Below the pieces are notes generated by a model. The model had not been told where the DNA came from, did no database searches, and was given only the letters and a program-made list of their open reading frames with translations. Source: an uncultured Pirellulaceae bacterium (GTDB lineage: Bacteria; Planctomycetota; Planctomycetia; Pirellulales; Pirellulaceae). Taken from it: a DNA stretch of 42,744 nt. The DNA lies in assembly GCA_937928555.1 (NCBI GenBank), contig CALFWR010000138.1:1-42744 (forward strand). Reading direction: 5' to 3'. The stretch's first letter is position 1. Each line of letters opens with the position of its first letter. The position numbers were made by a program, and so were the translations under genes. Positions 8,107-16,260 of the stretch are shown in pieces.

Positions 8107-9108
8107 TCAACCGGAATTCGCCGGACAGAAATTGCTTTCGAACTCACGCATTTCAACCTCGCTTCCGACAACCAGCGGCGTGCGTTGGTGAATCGCGTTG
8201 GGCTGTAAATCAAGGATTCGGCGGGAACCATCGGTCGCGATCCCTCCGGCTTGCTCGGCAATCATCGCGATCGGGTTGGCTTCGTAGAGCAACCGGAGCT
8301 TACCTTCGGGATGAGTTTGAGTTGGCGGATACATGAAAATTCCACCGCGAAGCAGCGTGCGGTGAAAGTCCGCGACCAGCGAACCGATGTATCGCGAGCT
8401 GTAGCTGCGGCCAAGCTTGCCGTTGCGCACGTGTTGGATGTAGTCCCCGAAATGTGACGGGAAGTCGTTGCTGTAAGCTTCGTTGACCGAATAGTAGCTG
8501 CCTTGTCGCGGCATCGTCATGTGTTCATGGCTAAGGATAAAAGCTCCGACGTTGGGATCCAGAGTAAATCCGTGAACGCCGTTGCCGCAGGTGTAGACCA
8601 TGACTGTCGACGAACCGTAAACGACGTAGCCGGCAGCAATTTGTCTGTTGCCAGGCTGGAGAACCCAGCGGTCGGGGTCGCTCAAACAGGCATCGTCGGG
8701 ACGGCGAAAGATCGAAAACGTTGTTCCCACGCTCACGTTAACATCGATGTTGGAAGAACCATCGAGGGGGTCAAAAACAACCGCGTACTTTGCGTCTCCT
8801 TCCTCGTTGGGGCACACGATCGCATGCTCGTCTTCTTCGGAAGCCAACACGCCGACGCTGCCTCGCATCGCCAGGCTGTCGATCATGGCTTCGTTGGCGT
8901 AGACGTCCAGCTTTTGCTGCGTTTCGCCCTGCACATTCTCGTTGCCGGCAGAGCCAAGAATTTGAGTCAGCCCGGCCCGGCGAACCTGTGCCTGAATCTT
9001 TTTGGTTGCCAGGGTGATCCCCGAAAGAAGAAATGAAAACTCACCAGAGGCACCCGGAAACCTCTGCTGTTCGCTGAGAATGTGTTGCTGAATGGTGATC
9101 GCGGACAT
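8107..9108 (-). CDS. fbp: Fructose-1,6-bisphosphatase, class I
   Basis: This gluconeogenic enzyme hydrolyses fructose 1,6-bisphosphate to fructose 6-phosphate in the cytoplasm. The metal/phosphate motif FDPLDGSSNIDVNVSVGT is intact, as are the upstream ASEEDEH acidic loop and the C-terminal substrate-binding GKLRLLYEANPIAMIAEQAGG. From ATG 9108 it is 333 aa, the normal size, beginning MSAITIQQHILSEQQ. ATG 9135 is in frame and would add nine residues. It follows the spermidine synthase gene on the same strand after a 290-base gap without recognisable features. Confidence 0.96.
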   Translation of the reverse strand: MSAITIQQHILSEQQRFPGASGEFSFLLSGITLATKKIQAQVRRAGLTQILGSAGNENVQGETQQKLDVYANEAMIDSLAMRGSVGVLASEEDEHAIVCPNEEGDAKYAVVFDPLDGSSNIDVNVSVGTTFSIFRRPDDACLSDPDRWVLQPGNRQIAAGYVVYGSSTVMVYTCGNGVHGFTLDPNVGAFILSHEHMTMPRQGSYYSVNEAYSNDFPSHFGDYIQHVRNGKLGRSYSSRYIGSLVADFHRTLLRGGIFMYPPTQTHPEGKLRLLYEANPIAMIAEQAGGIATDGSRRILDLQPNAIHQRTPLVVGSEVEMREFESNFCPANSG

Positions 9109-9398
9109 GGACGCTGTGCGGAGGAAATGATTCATGGGGTCGGCTCATTGCTCAATGTGGCGATGAGTCGGCAAATTGGCGGCAAATTGGCGACTCGGGC
9201 GATTATGTGAAATATGCCATCCAAAATCTTGCAGAGAGGATAAAGCCGACTGAATTATCGTTTAGTGCGACTTTGGCCGCCGTCTGCACCGATTTTGGGC
9301 AATGAATCAGCGCCAGTTCGGGAATTTCGGTGGCTTTCCGGTGACGGAGAAGATGGGACTCCGAGCTCTGGTCCGCTGGTTGGTTGGCAGCCGGTGAG

Positions 9399-11003
9399 TT
9401 AGCGATGAATCCCTTTGAGGTACAGCGAATACAGTTTGGGTTCAAAGGTCCGATTCACCGGAGAAGGAATCCGCTGGATGTCTTTGCCAAAAATGCAGCA
9501 GCCACGAAATACATCGTCGGTCAGGAAACGTGTTTTGGCCGTGTCGATCTGTACCGGGGGAACGGGCTGGCCGTTGACGCTGGCCAGATGAAACCCCCAC
9601 ACGCCAAAGGAAACCATCTGCAGGTTGAAGCTTTGCACGCCGTAGCCCGCCGCTTCCATGGTTTCGCAAATACACCAGTAGACCTCGCGAGCAAAAAAGG
9701 GACTTGAGCACTGCGATACGAGGTAGCCTTCAGGGTTCATCGAGAACCGGATGATCTCGTAAAACTCTTTGCTGTACAACTTGTCCAGGACTTCGTTGTG
9801 GGGGTCGGGAAGGTCGATGATGACCCGGTCGAATTTTGGCAGCGGATTGTTTTCGTCGGCGTAGTTGATCATGTAGCGAAACGCATCGGTGTTGATGATC
9901 TCCAGGCGATCGCTTTCCAGAGCACCCTGGTTCAGTTTGCGAATCGGTGCAAACGAATTGCTCAGTTGCGTAACCGCCGGATCGATATCGACCAGCACGA
10001 TTCGCTTGACGTCGGGAAACTTGAGAAGCTCACGGACCGCCATTCCGTCGCCGCCGCCCATAATCAGCACGTTTTCACGTTTCCCGGGCAAGCTCATCAG
10101 GGGGTGCACGAGGGCTTCGTGGTAGCGATGCTCGTCGATGGAAGCGAACTGGATGTGTTTGTCCAGGTACATGCGAACGTCGCGGCCTTTGAGGCTTTGT
10201 GTGATAACGATCCGCTGATAGGGAGTCTGTTTGGTGTACACGATTTTGTCGCCATACATTTTCTGTTCGGCGAAATCGGAAAGGCTTTCCGAGAGGAAGA
10301 CCCCCGCGATCAGAAGCGACAATGCTCCCAGGGCCGCGAACAGACAGGTCTTGTAACGATTCAGCTTGTTGCCGAAAAACAGAATCGCGCCCAGAGCCAC
10401 CGCGACGTTCAGCAGCCCAACGGCAAACGAACTGCGGAACAGTCCCATAACCGGCAGCATGACCAGAGGAAAGGCCACCGATCCGATCAGCGCGCCCAGG
10501 TAGTCCAGCGAAAGGACATTCGCGATGGCTTCTTTCCAGTCACCCTTGGTGCTCATGATCCGCGTTAGTAGCGGAATCTCTAGGCCGACAAGCGTTCCGA
10601 TAATGATCAGCAAGCCATACATGGCTGGCGTGTAGAGAGTCGGCCACGGAAACAAAGTAAACAGCAGGCTGCTGGAGACCCCGCCGATGACCGCGACGGC
10701 AACTTCGACAAGAATGAAATTTGAAATCAGGTCGCGTTGAAACCACTTGCTGATGTACGATCCAACGCCCATGGCAAACATGAACAGGCCAATCGTGATC
10801 GAGAACTGATAGACGCTGTTGCCCAGCAGGTAGCTTGAGACGGCCGCGATCACCAGTTCGTAAACGATGCCGCACATCGCAACGACCATCACGCTGGTGA
10901 ACAGCACGATCATCTGGGCGGACGTTAACGAGGCGTTGGTGTCGTCGGTTTCCGGAATGTCGTTCAAGGGGGTCTTTCCTCTTTGGCGTGGGTAAGCCCA
11001 CAT
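9399..11003 (-). CDS. speE: Membrane-fused polyamine aminopropyltransferase (spermidine synthase-like)
   Basis: The 534-aa protein has about seven hydrophobic helices in its first 240 residues (from MIVLFTSVMVVAMCGIVYEL). These are followed by a spermidine synthase domain with the decarboxylated-SAM site VLIMGGGDGMAVREL, the VDIDPAV acidic strand end and the catalytic-region DLPDPHNEVLDKLYS. The family normally transfers an aminopropyl group to putrescine or a related amine. The membrane half suggests linkage to transport or to a membrane acceptor, but that is not shown. ATG 11003 is preferred. An upstream TTG at 11078 would read through a 16-bp duplication that is not a multiple of three. 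Confidence 0.9.
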   Translation of the reverse strand: MWAYPRQRGKTPLNDIPETDDTNASLTSAQMIVLFTSVMVVAMCGIVYELVIAAVSSYLLGNSVYQFSITIGLFMFAMGVGSYISKWFQRDLISNFILVEVAVAVIGGVSSSLLFTLFPWPTLYTPAMYGLLIIIGTLVGLEIPLLTRIMSTKGDWKEAIANVLSLDYLGALIGSVAFPLVMLPVMGLFRSSFAVGLLNVAVALGAILFFGNKLNRYKTCLFAALGALSLLIAGVFLSESLSDFAEQKMYGDKIVYTKQTPYQRIVITQSLKGRDVRMYLDKHIQFASIDEHRYHEALVHPLMSLPGKRENVLIMGGGDGMAVRELLKFPDVKRIVLVDIDPAVTQLSNSFAPIRKLNQGALESDRLEIINTDAFRYMINYADENNPLPKFDRVIIDLPDPHNEVLDKLYSKEFYEIIRFSMNPEGYLVSQCSSPFFAREVYWCICETMEAAGYGVQSFNLQMVSFGVWGFHLASVNGQPVPPVQIDTAKTRFLTDDVFRGCCIFGKDIQRIPSPVNRTFEPKLYSLYLKGIHR

Positions 11004-11027
11004 AATAATGCGACGATGTTGATGCTG

Positions 11028-11059
11028 CGAGTCGCGAAAGGCTCGAGTCGCGAAAGGCT
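11028..11059 (-). repeat. 16-bp perfect tandem duplication upstream of the speE-like gene
   Basis: The unit CGAGTCGCGAAAGGCT occurs twice in direct succession (11028-11043 and 11044-11059), 25 bases upstream of the preferred ATG. It lies in the leader of the aminopropyltransferase gene and is either a recent slippage product or a doubled regulatory site. Confidence 0.8.
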
Positions 11060-11096
11060 GAGAATCCGAAGCCTGCAAGGGACTGATTAACCCGGA

Positions 11097-11582
11097 TTAA
11101 CCGTGGGGCATCAGGAGTTCGTCTTCGATCGGAACGTATCGGTTGGTTGCCCGGATCAGCGTCCCGGCGGTCAGCTTGTGGACGCCGTAGACTTCGGTTT
11201 GGACCTCGAAACGTTGCCTGATTCGCTGCAGTGCCAAATCGAAATCACCATCGCCAGAGGCAAGCACCACCACGTCGACCTGCTCGGCCAGTTCGACAAT
11301 GTCCAAGGTGATTCCGACATCCCAGTCGCCCTTGGCGCTGCCATCGCTGCGCTGAATGTAGGGCTTGAGTTTGACTTCAAAGCCAATGTCCCGCAGGATC
11401 TGTTGGAACCCAGACTGTTTGCCGCCGTCACGACTTTCGATCGCATAGGCTACCGCGGCGACGACTTCGCGGTCGCGGGTTACGGTGGACCAGAACTGGC
11501 GGTAGTTGAACTTGCGGCCAAAGGCTTGCCGGGTGGTGTAGTAAATGTTTTGAACATCAACGAGTATCGCAACTTTTTCCAT
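11097..11582 (-). CDS. NYN-domain (LabA/DUF88-like) putative endoribonuclease
   Basis: The 161-aa protein is a complete PIN-like NYN domain. Asp9 and Asn12 in ILVDVQNIYY, the GDWDVGITLDI acidic stretch (Asp86, Asp88, Asp94) and VVLASGDGDF (Asp111, Asp113) form the expected metal-binding carboxylate cluster. Members of this family cleave or process RNA; the target here is unknown. It starts 57 bases downstream of the stop of the YiiX-like gene on the same strand and ends about 95 bases before the speE-like ATG. A CCCGGATTAA trace reminiscent of the MITE end overlaps its stop. Confidence 0.88.
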   Translation of the reverse strand: MEKVAILVDVQNIYYTTRQAFGRKFNYRQFWSTVTRDREVVAAVAYAIESRDGGKQSGFQQILRDIGFEVKLKPYIQRSDGSAKGDWDVGITLDIVELAEQVDVVVLASGDGDFDLALQRIRQRFEVQTEVYGVHKLTAGTLIRATNRYVPIEDELLMPHG

Positions 11583-11639
11583 CGCTACATCGTATCCGAA
11601 GAAAGCCAGATCTGCTCAATCGCCACGATGGCTTTTGAT

Positions 11640-13019
11640 TCATTTTGTTGGCTTCCTCGTTTTTTCCCGCGTGGCGATCAAGGCCTGTCTTGCTGATTCG
11701 ACATCAGAATGAAAACGGTTGCCGCCGATTCCGTAAACGCAGACCGGTTCGAACCAGCGGCCTTCGATGGCAAGGTCGATGAGGTCTTCCGCCGGAAGGC
11801 ACAACCGCCCTGCCCTTTTGGACAGCTCAAATTCGATGTCGCCGACGCCGTGGAATCCGCGATAGACCAGTTCGGTGCAGACCAGTTTGTTCGCGCGGCG
11901 AAAATCGAATTCGAAATCGTACTCTTTGCCATGGTGCGTGATTGCGGCCGAAAGGGCGGCGGCGATTTCATCGGGTTGAAGCTGCGGGCGGAGCACGGTG
12001 CAGCAGTCGACGTTGAGCGTGTCTTCGAGAGAGCGAAACAGAACTCCGTCCTTGCGGGCTTCGAGAAAGCGAACCGGGTCGGCCGCGGCGGCGAGTCGAA
12101 CCGGGTCGATCGTGACGCCCAGCGACTGTCTTTCGCTTTCGGTTCCGATGTGCAGCGCCGCGTGTGGCCAGAAACCGGGCAAAAAGATGTTGGTGGTGGC
12201 ATCGTCGTGACGCGTGATCAGCACGTCGCCGGGCTGGAGGATCCTCGATAGCTTCCGCCCGACGCCGGGGGTAATGCGTTTGCGTTTCCAGTGGTTGCGA
12301 ATTTCAGAAATCACGCTGCCGGAAAGCTGAAACAGGGCAAAGCTGACGTTGCGGTAGCCGCTGCGATGCCGACGTCGAAACGAATACCAGCGAAATTTGG
12401 CACTGTTTCTCGTGTAGTAGCGTTTGCTGTCTTCGATCCACGGTTGCTCCTGCTGAAGCATCGTGATCACCGGCCCGACGACGTCGTGGGAAGCCAGTTC
12501 GTTGAGTTGCGATTCGCTTTCGCGGGCTTGCCGGATTCCCGAAAGGAAAATCCACACGTTGCGTGGCGATGCGAGGGACTTGTAGATCGCGGTGAACTGT
12601 TTCGCTTCAATGTCGAATCGGGGTTCGGCTTCGTCCAGCTTCGACCGGACGACTTTGTTTTTGCGAAAGTTGTCAACAAGAAAACGACCGCTACGGACCA
12701 GCAAACAGGCGGTACACCAGGCGACGGCGAATACTTGGGGTTGCATGTCGGCGGGGACGGATTGTTTCTTCAGCACCAGCGGTCGTAGTTCAGCCAGCGT
12801 CTGGTGAAGGGCTTTGCGGACGCGAAGATACTGCGCAAACGCGGTGCGGACACGCTCGTCTTCATCGGGAAGAAAATAGCCTCGTTCGGTCGCGTTGTTG
12901 GCGTCCACCAGTTCGGCCCGGACCGATTCTTCGGTCGGCAATAATGGCCCCACGGTCGTCAGCGTTCGCGCCGCGGCAGCGATTCTCGATTCGATTTGCT
13001 GATCAGTGAGTCGCGCCAC
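11640..13019 (-). CDS. Unknown N-terminal domain fused to a YiiX/YebB-like papain-fold hydrolase
   Basis: The GTG-initiated 459-aa protein has two parts. Residues 1-250 are helical and basic, with no family I recognise. Residues 260-430 look like the permuted NlpC/P60 (C92, YiiX-type) fold: QPGDVLITRHDD, the catalytic His in FWPHAALHIG (His286) and the catalytic Cys in NKLVCTELVYRGF (Cys381). The order His before Cys is that of the permuted family. Such proteins hydrolyse amide or thioester bonds, often of lipids or peptidoglycan-like peptides; the substrate here is not predictable. It is followed by the NYN gene on the same strand, possibly in one operon. Confidence 0.8.
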   Translation of the reverse strand: MARLTDQQIESRIAAAARTLTTVGPLLPTEESVRAELVDANNATERGYFLPDEDERVRTAFAQYLRVRKALHQTLAELRPLVLKKQSVPADMQPQVFAVAWCTACLLVRSGRFLVDNFRKNKVVRSKLDEAEPRFDIEAKQFTAIYKSLASPRNVWIFLSGIRQARESESQLNELASHDVVGPVITMLQQEQPWIEDSKRYYTRNSAKFRWYSFRRRHRSGYRNVSFALFQLSGSVISEIRNHWKRKRITPGVGRKLSRILQPGDVLITRHDDATTNIFLPGFWPHAALHIGTESERQSLGVTIDPVRLAAAADPVRFLEARKDGVLFRSLEDTLNVDCCTVLRPQLQPDEIAAALSAAITHHGKEYDFEFDFRRANKLVCTELVYRGFHGVGDIEFELSKRAGRLCLPAEDLIDLAIEGRWFEPVCVYGIGGNRFHSDVESARQALIATREKTRKPTK

Positions 13020-13302
13020 GATTGAATGTTTCGGTTTGTTCGGGAGACATCTGCATTGTATCGCCTGTTGATTCAGGATTCAGCTGCGACCGATCGAGGA
13101 AAGTCGTGGTTGTGGCAGCGGTATTCATTTAACCCAAGTCCCTGCCCGCCCCTTTTTCCACGCTTTGACGGATTTCTTGCCTTGTGAAACTGGAATTGCA
13201 ATTGGAATTTGATTCGGGCCAGCCAACATTGTAGGATCTCGGGGGAAGATACTCCCTGTGTATTCGGGATGATCCAAAGCGAACCGTTGCCTCAATGCCC
13301 GA

Positions 13303-13423
13303 CCGCCTCCGGAAATTCGGTTCGTCTCGCGGATGAAGTTCAAAACAGGAATCGTTTTCAAACTTGATACTAAAATCATTAGGCGAACCGAAAGTCACGC
13401 CTGAGCCTCGTGAATAATCCGGG
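13303..13423 (-). mobile_element. MITE-like element, subtype 2, truncated copy E
   Basis: Read on the minus strand this begins CCCGGATTATTCACGAGG at 13423. It continues with sequence shared with the copies at 15929 and 34737 (GTGACTTTCGGTTCGCC, CTGTTTTGAACTTCATC, GAACCGAATTTCCGGAGGCGG). The far end diverges after about 120 bases and lacks the second terminal repeat. It fills most of the gap 13020-13446; the rest (13020-13302) shows no gene. Confidence 0.75.
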
Positions 13424-13446
13424 CTTAAAGGAAGGACATTTTTTCG

Positions 13447-13899
13447 ATGCATGACCGTCAGCGACATTCGCAGCATGAATCAACACCGGCGCTACAACGA
13501 CTCGGTGGCATTGGGCTCATCGCCGTCTCGGTACTTGTGGTTCTTGTAGTTATGTTCATGCTGGACGACATCAACGGAACTCCTTACGAAGTGGCCCGTC
13601 CAATATTTCTGGCCATCTGCGGCTTTTGCATTTTCATTGGAGTCGCACTTGGCTTTCCTGAGCTTCTCCCCCGCTCAGTGGTCGCAATAACGATGCTTGG
13701 TCTCGGGTCCGTTGGCATGCTCGCGGGCGCGCTGATGCTGCTATTGGCGCTGTACAACCTGCTGGTTGAACGACAACTCGACTTTGTTCCGGTGGGAAAG
13801 AGCCTCCCGATCGTGCTAATCGGCGGAGGGTTCGCGCTGGCAGCCAGAGGCTGGGCCACACTCAGAAAAAGCAACGACAACGATACAAAGTTCGGCTAG
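13447..13899 (+). CDS. Small integral membrane protein of unknown function
   Basis: The 150-aa product has a short polar N-terminus and four predicted membrane segments: GGIGLIAVSVLVVLVVMFML, a helix around AICGFCIFIGVALGF, ITMLGLGSVGMLAGALMLLL and PIVLIGGGFALAARG. The tail is charged and cytoplasmic-looking. A purine-rich Shine-Dalgarno-like stretch (AAAGGAAGGA, 13427-13436) precedes ATG 13447. No family is recognised. It is bracketed by two partial MITE-like copies, so it may have been carried in with them. Coding is likely because of the sustained hydrophobic pattern and the absence of a better frame. Confidence 0.65.
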   Translation: MHDRQRHSQHESTPALQRLGGIGLIAVSVLVVLVVMFMLDDINGTPYEVARPIFLAICGFCIFIGVALGFPELLPRSVVAITMLGLGSVGMLAGALMLLLALYNLLVERQLDFVPVGKSLPIVLIGGGFALAARGWATLRKSNDNDTKFG

Positions 13900-13901
13900 A
13901 G

Positions 13902-14038
13902 CCGGCATCAGCTGAAAGCAAAGCCTGTTTTGGACTTCATCAGCGAGGTGAACAGAAATCCCGGAGGCGATCCTGCTGTGGGGTACGCTCGGAGTGACTT
14001 AAACGGCAATCAACGCCTGTCGTCGTGAATAATTCCGG
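13902..14038 (+). mobile_element. MITE-like element, subtype 2, copy C lacking its left end
   Basis: From 13902 the sequence aligns with the interior of the copy at 15929 (CCTGTTTTGGACTTCATCAG, GGTGAA...CCGGAGGCG, ACGGCAATCAACGCC). It ends in the terminal repeat CGTCGTGAATAATTCCGG at 14038. About 45 bases of the left end, including its terminal repeat, are missing and replaced by the 3' end of the membrane-protein gene. Confidence 0.75.
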
Positions 14039-14040
14039 TT

Positions 14041-14080
14041 AATGCGGTGAGGAAGAAAATGCTGCTTCCTCACCGGCATT
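14041..14080. terminator. Strong hairpin between convergent genes, likely bidirectional terminator
   Basis: Arms at 14041-14055 (AATGCGGTGAGGAAG) and 14065-14080 (CTTCCTCACCGGCATT) pair over 15 bases with one bulge, around a 9-base loop. It lies between the end of the plus-strand membrane gene and the end of the minus-strand porin gene. There is no clear U-tract, so the terminator role is inferred from position. Confidence 0.55.
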
Positions 14081-14131
14081 AGCGGTTGAATGTCGTCGTA
14101 GGGCTCGCCCAAGCGTCATCAACCGTTCGGA

Positions 14132-15730
14132 CTAAAACGCAATTTGGTACTGGAGACGATACAGAATTCCGTCCTGTCCCAGTTCAAAGTTCGGGCTTGA
14201 GCTACTGGTGGGCGATCCATCAAGAACCGTCGCGTCAAACGTGACTTTGCTTTTGTGCGATTCGTTGTGAAACCAGTTGAATCCCGCAGCATACTCCCAC
14301 GAATCCCCGAACAGTCCATCGATTTGGGAGATCCGTCCGTTGACTTCGAAAACTCCGGGAACCAAAAAGTATCCAACGTCCGCGTAGAAACCGCTGTCGA
14401 ACAATTCGTTGATCGCAGGTGCCGGTCCTTCGATCGTATCAAAGTTATCCAACCAGCGAGCATAGTACTCGGCGTTGAAACTGAACCCGCGCCACTTTCC
14501 TGACAGAAAACCCGAAACCAAAAAGTGATCAAAATCATTGACCGTGACGCCGGGAGACACAGCTCCGGTGTCGGTTAGCCGAATCCCGTCGCTGACTCTT
14601 GGAAAGTTCTGTTCCGGAGTCGGCGAACCGTCATCCTGCGGATTGGTGTTGGCGTAAGACAGCGACGTTCCAATCCGAATCGCTGGTTTTTCATGGTAAG
14701 TTAAATCTGAATGCCCGCTGCCAAATTCACCAATCGGATCGATATAAAACAGTCCCGTGTAGGCAAAGTTATCATCGACTTGGTCCGGTTCCAGATCCGT
14801 TGTGACGAATCCATTGGTTACCGCCAGTTGGTAGTAAAGCCCGCGGTCGGTGGTGCCCAGCAACCACGCTCCCACGCTTCGATCGGCGCGGAAGTAGGTC
14901 GTTGACAGAGATCGGTCGGCAAAGCGCGTCGTGGTTGACGATTCGAGCCACTCGTAACTTCCCGGTACTTTGGCTTTACCGATCCGCAATGTCGCCGTTT
15001 CACCAAGATCATAATCAAACCAGAAATCATGAAAGATGACCGAATGATTGTCGTCGGTGTCAGCGTCCAGATTGAAGTAGTACTTCAAACGTGGGTCGAT
15101 GGCGTAACCTTTGAACTCTAGGCGGCCACGTTCGACTTCGAAGCCGTTTCGGCTCGGCGGCTCGATTGTTCCGGCCCGATTGGTGAAGGGTTGGTCGCCC
15201 TGGAACCCAGACCAACGAAACTGCAATCGACCGTTGATCTTCAACTCAAAAGGCGTCTTTTTTTTGTCTCTGGGAGTGATGCGAAACCCTTTTTTGTAGT
15301 CCGCAGAGTAAGCCGGAAGGTTTTCTTCGTCGAACATCCCTTCGAGCTCTTCTATCTTTTCCTCAAGGGCTTCAATCCTCATGTTTTCGGCGGACCTCGC
15401 AGACTCCTTTGCTGGATCAGCCATTTGCCGGGACTCAGTCGCCTTATTCGCTTCAACAATCTCTGGTAGTTGAGATGAATCGCCTATCGTGACGCCGTTG
15501 CGAGTGTCTGAGCCCGAACCTGCGTCCTGGTAGATATACCGCGAAGATGCCTTATGAAAAACGTTCGGCTGGGGTTGCTGGTAGATCGTCCCGCCAGCTC
15601 CGTCACCCAACTGATAGTTAACCGCTTGCGCGGCCGTTTCACCTGTTGCCAGCAAAAAACTGACAGCAACCAACGCGACAGCCAACACGGCTGTTCTTCC
15701 AAAATCCAATTTCATCAACCCGCACTGCAT
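14132..15730 (-). CDS. Phosphate-selective-porin (OprP/OprO)-like outer membrane protein
   Basis: The 532-aa protein from ATG 15730 begins with a signal peptide (core AVLAVALVAVSFLLA, cleavage near TAAQA). A linker and a short coiled coil (IEALEEKIEELEGMF) follow. The rest looks like a beta-barrel with alternating aromatic and polar residues (LKINGRLQFRWSGFQG, FEVERGRLEFKGYAIDPRLK), the start of the OprP/OprO family pattern, and ends in aromatic-rich YRLQYQIAF as expected for an outer-membrane barrel. It should mediate passive uptake of phosphate or other anions, but planctomycete members of this family are not well tied to phosphate. ATG 15715 is an alternative start. Genes on either side are unrelated. 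Confidence 0.85.
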   Translation of the reverse strand: MQCGLMKLDFGRTAVLAVALVAVSFLLATGETAAQAVNYQLGDGAGGTIYQQPQPNVFHKASSRYIYQDAGSGSDTRNGVTIGDSSQLPEIVEANKATESRQMADPAKESARSAENMRIEALEEKIEELEGMFDEENLPAYSADYKKGFRITPRDKKKTPFELKINGRLQFRWSGFQGDQPFTNRAGTIEPPSRNGFEVERGRLEFKGYAIDPRLKYYFNLDADTDDNHSVIFHDFWFDYDLGETATLRIGKAKVPGSYEWLESSTTTRFADRSLSTTYFRADRSVGAWLLGTTDRGLYYQLAVTNGFVTTDLEPDQVDDNFAYTGLFYIDPIGEFGSGHSDLTYHEKPAIRIGTSLSYANTNPQDDGSPTPEQNFPRVSDGIRLTDTGAVSPGVTVNDFDHFLVSGFLSGKWRGFSFNAEYYARWLDNFDTIEGPAPAINELFDSGFYADVGYFLVPGVFEVNGRISQIDGLFGDSWEYAAGFNWFHNESHKSKVTFDATVLDGSPTSSSSPNFELGQDGILYRLQYQIAF

Positions 15731-15928
15731 ATAAACACCTGCCCCTAAATTCGGAAAGCTCTGCGAAGTAAGCATTCCTTGACTGCGAGGAGTTATCGTC
15801 ACAACCGCCATTGTTTCACACGAAAATAGGTCGAATGTTCCGTCTTTTGCCTTATTTCCTTCGATTCTGGATCTCAACTAACTGCTGTCTTCGCGAGTTT
15901 CTGTGAAACTTAATCAGAGATTCATAAA
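15731..15928 (-). other. Porin upstream region, no gene seen
   Basis: This 198-base AT-richer stretch precedes the porin gene and should contain its promoter. I see no clear sigma-70 hexamer pair and no ORF with family similarity. An in-frame extension of the porin to 15877 lacks any signal-peptide character. Confidence 0.4.
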
Positions 15929-16177
15929 CCCGGATTATTCACGAGGCGTGGGCGTGGCTTTTCGCTCAGTCAATGAGCACCGTATCAGTCCGAAAGAAGT
16001 CCTGTTTTGGAACTCATCAGCGAGGTGAAGCGCATTTTCCGGAGGCGGTTCAGCTTTGGGTACGTCTGGTGTGACGTACACGGCAATCAACGCCGTCGTC
16101 GTGAATAATTCCGGATCAGAGTCGCGGACCACTGGCTCAACTGATTCTGACGCCCACGCCTCGTGAATAATCCGGGG
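15929..16177. mobile_element. MITE-like element D (complete subtype 2) plus half of a subtype 1 copy
   Basis: 15929-16114 (186 bp) runs from CCCGGATTATTCACGAGG to CGTCGTGAATAATTCCGG, so its ends are near-perfect inverted repeats. 16115-16177 then matches one end of the subtype 1 elements at 27216 and 34877 (GAGTCGCGGACCACTGGCTC, ACGCCCACGCCTCGTGAAT), closing with another inverted end. The second piece is therefore a truncated copy abutting or invaded by the first. No protein is encoded. Confidence 0.85.
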
Positions 16178-16228
16178 TCAAGGTTGCCCGGGTGTAGTCT
16201 CGCTCTTGAGCGTGAAAAATTGCGGATA

Positions 16229-16260
16229 GCAAAATGCCAGCTACGGAGCTGGTGCTTTGC
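16229..16260. repeat. Palindromic repeat supplying the stop of the sulfotransferase fusion gene
   Basis: Arms GCAAAATGCCAGCT and AGCTGGTGCTTTGC form a 14-bp imperfect stem around ACGG. The minus-strand stop TAG (16241-16243) lies in the hairpin, and the terminal Lys-Ala-Pro-Ala-Pro of the fusion protein is encoded by its arm. A smaller palindrome CGCTCTTGAGCG is at 16201-16212. Confidence 0.75.

Noticed and set aside
8121-9072. A missing Shine-Dalgarno taken as evidence against the fbp start
   Set aside because: Most genes here lack a good site, as is common in planctomycetes, so the absence is not informative.
9798-10568. Plus-strand ORF of 256 codons
   Set aside because: It is antisense to the aminopropyltransferase domain and has no family pattern.
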